A stretch of DNA of 5,357 nucleotides from Pseudomonadota bacterium (GTDB lineage Bacteria > Pseudomonadota > Gammaproteobacteria > Burkholderiales > Burkholderiaceae_B), in the NCBI GenBank assembly GCA_021793875.1, contig JAJYRX010000104.1, positions 1 to 5,357 on the forward strand, given 5' to 3'. This document shows positions 1-5,357 of this stretch, piece after piece. Within the stretch, counting starts at the first letter, position 1. The number at the start of each line of letters is the position of its first letter. The notes beneath the pieces were generated by a model that was not told the DNA's origin, searched no databases, and saw only the letters and a list, made by a program, of their open reading frames with translations. The position numbers were made by a program, and so were the translations under genes.

Positions 1-420
1 GATCTATTTATATATACACGTCATTTTCTAGCCACTATGATGCCCAAGCTAATCGACAAAGCTTATAGGTTTCCTAACGATATCTGCATAGACAAAATTA
101 AATCGATAAAAACCCTATACGACTTCGATGACATATATACTGCACCAATACACGGGTTTGAAAATGCTATAGATTACTGGACCAAAGCATCTAGCGGTCA
201 GTTTCTTAAATATATAAATGTACCCACACTTATATTAAACAGCTATAACGATCCTTTTATACCAGCAAAGTCATTACCTGCGCCTGAATTATGTTCTGAT
301 GCAATAACCCTACAGAGAAGCAAAAGCGGCGGTCATGTAGGGTTTGTTAGCGGACCATTTCCTGGTCATTTAGATTGGCTACCTCAGCAGCTATACAATT
401 ACTTTCAGAGCTTGGCTTAA
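1..420 (+). CDS. yheT: YheT-family alpha/beta hydrolase, C-terminal part (5' end outside window)
   Basis: The reading frame is open from base 1 and ends at TAA 418-420, giving 139 residues. The Met at 37 is internal, because the preceding codons (DLFIYTRHFLAT) also fit the family. Seen: FDD..TAPIHGF followed by AIDYW..SS, then PTLILNSYNDPF and SGGHVGF, in the order found in the YheT/UPF0017 (ABHD1/3-like) hydrolases. By family knowledge, the Asp of NDPF (250-252) and the His of GGHVGF (334-336) are the acid and base of the catalytic triad. The nucleophilic Ser lies in the missing N-terminal part; full proteins are roughly 320-340 residues. The E. coli homologue is a predicted cytosolic hydrolase with poorly defined substrate, so no reaction is assigned. 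Ile is mostly encoded by ATA (10 of 13). The gene converges on the M48 protease gene, with 7 bases between stops and no visible terminator. Confidence 0.85.
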   Translation, partial: DLFIYTRHFLATMMPKLIDKAYRFPNDICIDKIKSIKTLYDFDDIYTAPIHGFENAIDYWTKASSGQFLKYINVPTLILNSYNDPFIPAKSLPAPELCSDAITLQRSKSGGHVGFVSGPFPGHLDWLPQQLYNYFQSLA

Positions 421-427
421 TTGGTTT

Positions 428-1909
428 CTATAACTTGAATCGCTCTAATAAAGCTCTATCTGATACTAGCCTATCTTTAAGCTCCCTAATTTTTACATCT
501 AGTTCAGATTTCACATAAAAATCATCTGTCATATTACGGGCCTGCGTCAGGTGCTCCACGGCAGTTGGTAAAGCTCCTGTCAACTCATAATAGGTTGCCA
601 TAGACCTTCTGGCTTCTATGCCGCGGCCTTGTCGGTCGAGGCTAAAGGCCATACGCTGATAAAGCTCTGCCATATCAGGCCATTGCTTTATTCGGCTTTC
701 CAAAAACCTTATTGCTTCGTTGTCATTATTATTGCGCTGTAAAGCTCTTACGTAGGTAAGTGCAATAGATTGGCTTGAAGGCCAATTTCGCCAAGCAATA
801 GTAGCCAAATCTAGAGCATGCTTATTATTGTCTGCATCTAGTGCAAGCAAAATTTTTAACTCATCAACCTGCGCAATGCTCCCATTGCTAGCACTTATGT
901 TGTTAATGAACTCTGTGGCTTTTTCAGGTTTTTTTTGAATAAAAGACAAATATGCTAGGCCGTAGTTCGCTGCATTACGCTGCATATTGTTTGAGCTACC
1001 TGTTTCACGTTGCAATATTTCTGCTGCACGTGTTTGTTCTTGCGAGTTACGAGATTGCAAAGCAAGTAATTTTGCCCGTATAAACCAGTATGTAACATTG
1101 TCTTTGTGATTAACTGCAGCCTGCCCGACACGTCCCTCAATATCTGACATACGCTGCGTGGACAATGGGTGTGTACGTGCATATACACTACCGCCCATAC
1201 CTTCATTCAAACTAGCAGATCGTGACAGCCTGCTAAACATATTAAGCATGCCGCGAGGATCAAAACCGGCTTTACGCATCATTTCTAGCCCGATACGATC
1301 GGCTTCTTGCTCTGCCTGACGAGAAAACCCAAGCTGCCTATCTATAGCAGCAGCCTGACCAAAAGCAGCTACACCCATTGCAAGGTCCCCACTACCCGCA
1401 AGTGCTGCAAGTAAAGCCCCTGCAATAGTAGCCAACATGATATGGCCACTTTGACTACTTTGTGTCATACCCCTGGCAATATGTCTTTGCATTACATGAG
1501 CAACCTCGTGCGCGATTACTGAGGCAAGTTCTGATTCACTTTCGGTAGCTGCTATTAGGCCACTGTTAATACCTATGTACCCACCAGGTAGCGCAAAGGC
1601 ATTAATTTGTTTATCTCGTAAGGCAAAAACGGTTATTTTTTGTGATGCTGCACCAGGAGCATAGCGTGCTAGCTTGCGACCTACGGAAGTTAGGTACTGA
1701 CTAACATCAGGGTCAGAAATGTAATCGGGATCGCGCCTACCCTGCTCCATAATGGCATCACCAAGTAAACGCTCAAGAGAGGGGGATAGGTCGGATGATG
1801 AAGTTACCCCTATACTTGGAATACCAACTGGCTGGGCTAATGCAACTGGTTGCCAAGCAAGACTAGCTGCACATATAACAATGACAAGCTTTCTAACAAC
1901 ATTAAGCAT
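428..1909 (-). CDS. bepA: Periplasmic M48 zinc metallopeptidase with C-terminal TPR region (BepA/YfgC type)
   Basis: This 493-residue protein matches the length of E. coli BepA (about 487), the periplasmic protease/chaperone that helps assemble or degrade outer-membrane proteins such as LptD with the BAM machinery. A signal peptide is visible: basic start, hydrophobic core at residues 7-19, and a likely cut after ALA25. The M48 domain covers about 40-260, with the zinc and catalytic motif HEVAH at 134-138 (bases 1496-1510) and the third ligand Glu200 in EQEAD. His247 in ARTHPLS fits the extra zinc-contacting His of BepA. The hydrophobic, Gly/Ala-rich segment 157-190 corresponds to the loop/plug region of the family. 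Residues about 310-455 are helical and TPR-like. The ATG at 1909 is supported by the signal peptide; no clear Shine-Dalgarno precedes it, and it lies 4 bases after the ctaG stop, so translational coupling is likely. The stop is TAG. Alternative: another BepA-like M48 paralogue such as LoiP, but the TPR tail argues against that. Confidence 0.9.
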   Translation of the reverse strand: MLNVVRKLVIVICAASLAWQPVALAQPVGIPSIGVTSSSDLSPSLERLLGDAIMEQGRRDPDYISDPDVSQYLTSVGRKLARYAPGAASQKITVFALRDKQINAFALPGGYIGINSGLIAATESESELASVIAHEVAHVMQRHIARGMTQSSQSGHIMLATIAGALLAALAGSGDLAMGVAAFGQAAAIDRQLGFSRQAEQEADRIGLEMMRKAGFDPRGMLNMFSRLSRSASLNEGMGGSVYARTHPLSTQRMSDIEGRVGQAAVNHKDNVTYWFIRAKLLALQSRNSQEQTRAAEILQRETGSSNNMQRNAANYGLAYLSFIQKKPEKATEFINNISASNGSIAQVDELKILLALDADNNKHALDLATIAWRNWPSSQSIALTYVRALQRNNNDNEAIRFLESRIKQWPDMAELYQRMAFSLDRQGRGIEARRSMATYYELTGALPTAVEHLTQARNMTDDFYVKSELDVKIRELKDRLVSDRALLERFKL

Positions 1910-1913
1910 CTGA

Positions 1914-2780
1914 CTAAACCGCCGGGACAGTTTGTTTATTACCTGACTTGTAACCTGTTCGGCCTCGCGCTGATAACCGCATCATGGTGGACAAAGCGTA
2001 TAACAAACCAAAAACCTCTACAAAGCCAGCCAAAACCCACATGGTAAGCCCACCTATAGCCTGGTCTGTAACTGCAGACATGCCGGGTATAGCACGTCCA
2101 CATAAATCAAAGATTGGGTATAAATCGTACTCAGTAAATGTAATTACTGCACCGGCAATCATTTGTGGGACCATAGTTATAACAGGCGATAACACCCTGC
2201 CACCAGGAGATAAGGCCGCTGGAGGCTTAGGCCGCCTATCTAGTATAAGGTTCCAATACATGATGCCACTTATAACCACAGACCAGTTCATCAAACGGTA
2301 CAAGCGCCAATCGAGAACTGTGTAAAACTGAACGACTGGTATAAGAAACCCAAGCACAAGGGCAACAAATAAAAAAGGTACCAAGAACCGGTTGGTTAAT
2401 ATTCCAACTGTAATTTTACCCGGCTTACTTGATAAAAACTGGTGCAACATATTGCGACCAAACTTTGGAAGACCTGCTCGCAACACTTGACCAGGATAAG
2501 CACCCATAATTAATAATGGGCCTAAGTGATGCAAGACCAGATGCTGAAGCCTATGTGCAAAGAACAAACGTTGTGAGTAATAGTCGACCCTTGTATGCAG
2601 GGACAGGTATAGCATTACTATTCCTGTCCAGAAAAGAATATGGCGCCATATGTTAACTCGTCTGGTACGCGCTCCTTGTATGAAAAGGCCGCATGACAAA
2701 GCAAATGCCACTATAACGGTGGGCGAATATTCCCACGGCGTAAGCCATTCAAGTGCTATTAGAAGATGTTCGGATGTCAC
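1914..2780 (-). CDS. ctaG: caa3-type cytochrome c oxidase assembly factor CtaG (PF09678-like)
   Basis: This is a 288-residue polytopic inner-membrane protein. Hydrophobic segments lie near residues 20-35, 46-61, 82-94, 131-151, 164-180, 198-216 and 242-266, which fits the seven-helix caa3_CtaG family. The His-rich helix HRLQHLVLHH (76-85, bases 2526-2555) followed by GPLLI, and the DQAIGGLTMW motif (239-248), are family hallmarks; the histidines plausibly bind metal. Family members are needed for active caa3 oxidase in Bacillus and are thought to help with copper or Cu-site assembly. This is not the unrelated Cox11 protein that also carries the name CtaG. The start is GTG at 2778-2780, overlapping the upstream TGA stop as GTGA, so translation is probably coupled. 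No strong ribosome binding site is seen. The tail after residue 270 is basic and soluble. No oxidase structural genes are in view, so the target oxidase is unknown. Confidence 0.85.
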   Translation of the reverse strand: MTSEHLLIALEWLTPWEYSPTVIVAFALSCGLFIQGARTRRVNIWRHILFWTGIVMLYLSLHTRVDYYSQRLFFAHRLQHLVLHHLGPLLIMGAYPGQVLRAGLPKFGRNMLHQFLSSKPGKITVGILTNRFLVPFLFVALVLGFLIPVVQFYTVLDWRLYRLMNWSVVISGIMYWNLILDRRPKPPAALSPGGRVLSPVITMVPQMIAGAVITFTEYDLYPIFDLCGRAIPGMSAVTDQAIGGLTMWVLAGFVEVFGLLYALSTMMRLSARGRTGYKSGNKQTVPAV

Positions 2781-3214
2781 AATATGTAGTCGTCCAGCCA
2801 GCCCATGGCCTTATACATATGAACTACAACCATGGCTATTCCAAAAATAATAACAGTGCCGCCTAAAAAAGTGCTAACTATTGCTGCAATTACTGCATCC
2901 CACCCAGTTTTAGTTTTACGGTCAGAATGCTTGTTGTACCTTTCATCAAACTTTTCATCTGGTGTAAGAGCAAGCACAACTGCTTCTATAATGCCGGCAC
3001 TTATAGGGACTAATAGAAGCAGAAAAGGTATGTTGTCCCACCATACGGGGTAAAATTGTGCCAGCACAAGCATAACTACTGAGAATGTTGTCATTAGCCA
3101 CGCATGGCGACGGCCTAGGTACCACCAATGTAAACTGAACATACCTAGTATGCTGGCCATCCAGGCAACTACAACTTTGTTACGATGATACGTATGAGTA
3201 TAAGGGCCTGCCAT
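2777..3214 (-). CDS. Small polytopic membrane protein with degenerate TM2 domain, function unknown
   Basis: The 145-residue protein starts at ATG 3212-3214. Seen: RNKVVVAW at the N-terminus, a first membrane segment (13-33) ending in SLHWWYLGRR, further hydrophobic segments at about 41-57 and 62-83, a charged, Lys/Asp-rich loop (86-105), and a last membrane segment at 107-132. The helix-LHxxYLGR-helix arrangement resembles TM2-domain proteins (consensus GxHRFYLGR), here with Trp replacing Arg/Phe. TM2 proteins have no established bacterial function. The frame stays open upstream to a TTG at 3284-3286, but that start would sit 2 bases from the ubiH start. The ATG has AGGAG 11 bases upstream; a TTG two codons earlier (3218-3220) would be 5 bases from the same AGGAG and is the main alternative. 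It is the first gene of the leftward cluster and overlaps ctaG by 4 bases. The membrane topology and position suggest a link to envelope or oxidase assembly, but this is inference only. Confidence 0.7.
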   Translation of the reverse strand: MAGPYTHTYHRNKVVVAWMASILGMFSLHWWYLGRRHAWLMTTFSVVMLVLAQFYPVWWDNIPFLLLLVPISAGIIEAVVLALTPDEKFDERYNKHSDRKTKTGWDAVIAAIVSTFLGGTVIIFGIAMVVVHMYKAMGWLDDYIL

Positions 3215-3225
3215 ATGCAAATACG

Positions 3226-3230
3226 CTCCT
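3226..3230 (-). promoter_or_regulatory. Shine-Dalgarno AGGAG of the TM2-like gene
   Basis: The minus strand reads AGGAG, 11 bases before ATG 3214 and 5 bases before TTG 3220. It is the clearest ribosome binding site in the window and is the main reason to place this gene's start here rather than at the distal TTG at 3286. It does not by itself decide between ATG 3214 and TTG 3220. Confidence 0.55.
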
Positions 3231-3254
3231 ATAACAGCACTTTTTAAGCCATGA

Positions 3255-3270
3255 CGTTTAATTGTAAACG
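3255..3270. repeat. Perfect inverted repeat CGTTTA-ATTG-TAAACG, possible operator
   Basis: Two 6-base arms (3255-3260 and 3265-3270) are exact reverse complements around a 4-base spacer. The dyad sits inside the divergent intergenic region and overlaps the candidate leftward -10 hexamer TACAAT. That position would suit a dimeric regulator controlling the leftward cluster, or both directions. A 6-base arm with no T run argues against a terminator. It could be chance in an A+T-rich stretch. Confidence 0.35.
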
Positions 3271-3288
3271 ACGCTTGCAAACACAACC

Positions 3289-4395
3289 ATGCAGACTTTC
3301 ACGTACGACATATTAATTAAAGGAGCCGGCCCAACAGGTAGCTCGCTAGCTTTAATGCTCGCATCCCAGTCTGATTATCCAGAACGGATAGCAGTAGCCG
3401 GGTCACTTGTAACAGAGCTCAGAAAAGAACAAAAGGACCCAAGATCTCTGGCCCTTAACCAGGGTAGCAAAGCATTTCTTGAAAGTATAAATGCATGGCC
3501 AGAGGTGTGTGCTCCTATAACCAAGGTACATGTATCGCAAAAAGGACGCATGGGAAGTACAGTAATACATAATTCAGACTTGAATGTAGATTCCCTAGGT
3601 GACGTCGTAGACTATCACAGCCTTATACACACCATGCACGACAAACTGCAAAACTCCGGTGTTAGCCTAATTAGCTACGATGAAGCGGGTTCCTACAATG
3701 CACGTATATATGTAGTATCACACGGCGGTAAACCAACAGGCCTGCAACGAGCATATAACCAATCAGCTTTGCTTGCTATGGTAACCGCCAGTCAGCCGCA
3801 GCCAGGATGGGCTTATGAACGGTTTACCAGGCAAGGACCTCTAGCCCTTTTACCTCACCCTTATTCAGATAACACGTACGCACTAGTATGGTGTAATAAG
3901 CCTGAGCAATCTTCTATGCTCCTGGAATTAGGAACCTCTGAGTTCAATTATGCATTGCAACAACAGTTTGGTGACCGTCTGGGAAAACTAGAATGCATTA
4001 GCAGCAGACACATATTTCCTCTTACCATGCATGCAGGCCCCCAGCTACAAAACACCAATACCGTAGCCATTGGAAACGCAGCTCAAACGTTACACCCAGT
4101 AGCAGGGCAAGGGCTAAACCTTGGGCTGCGAGATGTTGCACAACTTGGTATAGTTTTGACCCCTTGGTTAGCTAATCCACACAAAGATCCTCTGCCAGCG
4201 CTAGAACAATATGTGCGCAACCGTCGCGCAGACCGTAATATAAGTATGGCAGTAACCGATTTGCTACCCCGTATTTTTGTAACCGGTAGCTCACTAATAG
4301 AGCATGCATGTGGCTTAGCCTTAATGGGTATGGATATCGCTAAACCTATACGCAACATTTTCGCCCGTCAGCTAATGCAGGGCTTTAGAGTTTAG
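3289..4395 (+). CDS. ubiH: UbiH/UbiF-family FAD monooxygenase (ubiquinone biosynthesis hydroxylase)
   Basis: This 368-residue protein belongs to the class A flavoprotein monooxygenases that hydroxylate the ubiquinone ring precursor; UbiH is the 2-polyprenyl-6-methoxyphenol hydroxylase. Seen: the N-terminal FAD-binding fold YDILIKGAGPTGSSLAL with GAGPTG at 12-17; DPRSLALNQGS at 50-60, the usual DPR/DGRALAL segment; AYERFT..GPLALLP at 175-189; and GNAAQTLHPVAGQGLNLGLRD at 262-282, the UbiH form of the second FAD motif. Two oddities: the DG motif expected near 144-147 reads SHGG, where relatives have A(D/E)GG, and the segment before it (about 122-143) looks roughly 20 residues shorter than in relatives. 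The ATG start is fixed by an in-frame TAA at 3265-3267 and by the Rossmann fold starting at residue 6; no Shine-Dalgarno is evident. The TAG stop lies 44 bases before dusB, suggesting co-transcription. Family is sure; the exact hydroxylation position is less so. Confidence 0.8.
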   Translation: MQTFTYDILIKGAGPTGSSLALMLASQSDYPERIAVAGSLVTELRKEQKDPRSLALNQGSKAFLESINAWPEVCAPITKVHVSQKGRMGSTVIHNSDLNVDSLGDVVDYHSLIHTMHDKLQNSGVSLISYDEAGSYNARIYVVSHGGKPTGLQRAYNQSALLAMVTASQPQPGWAYERFTRQGPLALLPHPYSDNTYALVWCNKPEQSSMLLELGTSEFNYALQQQFGDRLGKLECISSRHIFPLTMHAGPQLQNTNTVAIGNAAQTLHPVAGQGLNLGLRDVAQLGIVLTPWLANPHKDPLPALEQYVRNRRADRNISMAVTDLLPRIFVTGSSLIEHACGLALMGMDIAKPIRNIFARQLMQGFRV

Positions 4396-4439
4396 ATTTA
4401 ACACTCTTTATTGCAAATGCTATTGATAAAATAAAAAGT
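4396..4439 (+). other. Short A+T-rich ubiH-dusB spacer
   Basis: The 44 bases between the ubiH stop and the dusB start hold no hairpin-plus-T-run terminator, no convincing promoter and only a poor A-rich ribosome binding site (AAAAAGT directly before the ATG). I read it as an intra-operon spacer. A TAAAAT at 4427-4432 resembles a -10 box but is too close to the start codon to give a normal leader. Confidence 0.4.
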
Positions 4440-5357
4440 ATGAAAATAGGTAACTGGACCTTCCCCAACCCCATATTTGTAGCGCCCATGGCCGGCGTTA
4501 CAGATAGGCCTTATCGTCAGCTGTGCAAGAAACTGGGCGCTGGTCATGCAGTATCCGAAATGGCAGCTAGCAACAAACTTTTATGGGATAGTGTAAAAAC
4601 ATCGAGACGCTTGGACCATAATGGTGAAATAGCACCAATTACAGTGCAACTTGCTGGGTCAGATCCTGACATGATGGCTGAAGCTGCTGTTTATAACATA
4701 AAAAAGGGTGCCCAAATAATAGATATAAATATGGGTTGCCCGGCAAAAAAAGTATGCCGTACAGCATCAGGGTCTGCCTTGTTGCGTGACGAGCCTTTAG
4801 TGGCCAAAATCATTAAAAGCGTAGTTGATGTCTGTAAAAATTATGATGTACCAGTTACGCTAAAAACAAGAACTGGTTGGGATGAGCACACACGAAACGC
4901 CATAAATGTAGCTCTTTTGGCACAAGACCTTGGTGTAGCTGCAATAGCCCTTCATGGCCGCACAAGATGCGATTTCTACAAAGGCCAAGCCGAATACGAA
5001 ACTATACGTGCAGTTAAGTCAGCTCTTGAAATACCTGTAATAGCAAACGGGGACATAGACAGCCCAGAAAAAGCCAAGTTCGTGCTCGAATATACTAATG
5101 CCGACGCCCTTATGATAGGACGTGCGGCTCAAGGTCGGCCCTGGATTTTTCAACAGATTAATCACTACCTGCAATACAATACAAAAACAGAACCACCAAC
5201 TTACGGTAGCTTGCGCAGCATTCTATCTAACCATCTGATAGATCATTACGCTTTTTATGGGGAATATACCGGTGTACGTACAGCCCGTAAACACATTGGC
5301 TGGTACCTTAACAACGTTCCCCACGCTAGTGACTGGATGCCGCAAATAAATTCTGCT
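4440..5357 (+). CDS. dusB: tRNA-dihydrouridine synthase DusB, 3' end outside window
   Basis: The frame is open from ATG 4440 to the last base (306 codons, no stop). It encodes an FMN-dependent enzyme that reduces specific uridines in the tRNA D-loop using NADPH; E. coli DusB modifies U17. Seen: the TIM-barrel start FVAPMAGVTDRPYR (13-26), the DINMGCPAKKV motif with catalytic Cys100 (bases 4737-4739, the same residue number as in E. coli), LKTRTGW (141-147), LHGRT (171-175), IANGDI (201-206) and the phosphate-binding MIGRAAQGRPW (225-235). The C-terminal helical domain is entered (GVRTARKHIGWYL, 278-290). Family proteins are about 320-345 residues, so perhaps 15-40 are missing. NMGCPAKKV favours DusB over DusA and DusC. 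The start fits the family N-terminus exactly. Ile is encoded by ATA in 16 of 23 cases. It probably shares a transcript with ubiH; in many proteobacteria fis follows dusB, which lies beyond this window. Confidence 0.93.
   Translation, partial: MKIGNWTFPNPIFVAPMAGVTDRPYRQLCKKLGAGHAVSEMAASNKLLWDSVKTSRRLDHNGEIAPITVQLAGSDPDMMAEAAVYNIKKGAQIIDINMGCPAKKVCRTASGSALLRDEPLVAKIIKSVVDVCKNYDVPVTLKTRTGWDEHTRNAINVALLAQDLGVAAIALHGRTRCDFYKGQAEYETIRAVKSALEIPVIANGDIDSPEKAKFVLEYTNADALMIGRAAQGRPWIFQQINHYLQYNTKTEPPTYGSLRSILSNHLIDHYAFYGEYTGVRTARKHIGWYLNNVPHASDWMPQINSA

Larger units (their letters stand above)
3215..3288. promoter_or_regulatory. Divergent intergenic region between the TM2-like gene and ubiH
   Basis: These 74 bases separate the two start codons and should carry the promoters for both directions. 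On the minus strand, TACAAT (complement of 3261-3266) is a fair -10 hexamer for the leftward cluster and would leave a leader of about 40 bases; only a weak -35 lies upstream. On the plus strand, TATAAC at 3230-3235 with CTGCCA at 3208-3213 (16-base spacing) is a possible but weak promoter for ubiH. These are eye-matched hexamers, so individual assignments are tentative, while the regional role follows from the divergent layout. Confidence 0.45.

Noticed and set aside
449..748. Recurring TAAAGCTC words (near 449, 570, 660 and 740), a possible short dispersed repeat
   Set aside because: On the coding strand they encode Ala-Leu or Glu-Leu-Tyr at different points of the TPR-like region, in more than one frame and with irregular spacing; this is explained by amino-acid and codon preference.
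955..1206. Minus-strand open frame of 83 codons
   Set aside because: It lies inside bepA in another frame, has no recognisable family features, and its sequence is explained by the protease coding frame.
1850..2325. Two plus-strand open frames (1850-2047 and 1984-2325)
   Set aside because: Both run antisense to ctaG and the start of bepA, whose protein motifs are clear; the translations resemble no family.
1914..2780. Cox11-type CtaG (copper chaperone for cytochrome oxidase subunit I)
   Set aside because: Cox11 has one membrane helix and a soluble copper domain with a CFCF motif; this protein has about seven helices and no such motif, so it is the caa3-type CtaG.
2650..3053. Plus-strand open frames at 2650-2850 and 2832-3053
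   Set aside because: Antisense shadows of ctaG and the TM2-like gene; no Shine-Dalgarno or family signal.
4083..4358. Minus-strand open frame of 91 codons
   Set aside because: Antisense to the highly conserved GNAAQTLHP region and C-terminus of UbiH.
1..5357. A defence island, toxin-antitoxin pair, insertion sequence, prophage, CRISPR array or tRNA gene
   Set aside because: All six coding regions are housekeeping or membrane-associated families; no direct repeats at gene boundaries, transposase motifs, spacer-repeat pattern or cloverleaf were seen on either strand.

Overview
The window is a compact, protein-coding stretch of bacterial chromosome. I count five genes in full or nearly so plus one 3' fragment, with no RNA gene, mobile element, CRISPR array or long empty region. 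G+C is roughly in the low 40s percent by rough hand count. The protein families (a YheT-type hydrolase, a BepA-type periplasmic protease, an aerobic-oxidase CtaG factor, a UbiH-family ubiquinone hydroxylase, DusB) point to an aerobic, ubiquinone-making Gram-negative proteobacterium. The UbiH wording (YERFT..GP.ALLP, and GNAAQTLHP in place of the usual GDAAH) looks betaproteobacterial, perhaps Burkholderiales/Alcaligenaceae-like with an unusually A+T-rich genome. That placement is inference from memory of the families, not a search.

Layout: (1) 1-420, +, the C-terminal 139 residues of a YheT-family alpha/beta hydrolase, entering from the left edge. (2) 428-3214, -, a three-gene cluster transcribed right to left: a TM2-like small membrane protein, a caa3-type CtaG (GTGA overlap) and a BepA/YfgC-type M48 metallopeptidase (4 bases after ctaG). 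It converges on yheT with only 7 bases between the stop codons. (3) 3215-3288, a 74-base divergent promoter region with a perfect 6-4-6 inverted repeat. (4) 3289-4395, +, a UbiH-family flavin monooxygenase. (5) 4440 to the right edge, +, dusB, open to the end of the window and probably lacking only its last few tens of codons.

Functionally, the leftward cluster concerns the cell envelope: a membrane protein of unknown role, a probable copper-handling assembly factor for a terminal oxidase, and a periplasmic protease/chaperone for outer-membrane proteins. The rightward pair joins ubiquinone synthesis, which feeds the same respiratory chain, with tRNA dihydrouridine synthesis. I see no clear new system. 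The points most worth a second look are a UbiH homologue with a shortened FAD-domain segment and a non-standard DG motif, the dyad in the divergent promoter region, and a marked preference for AUA isoleucine codons.
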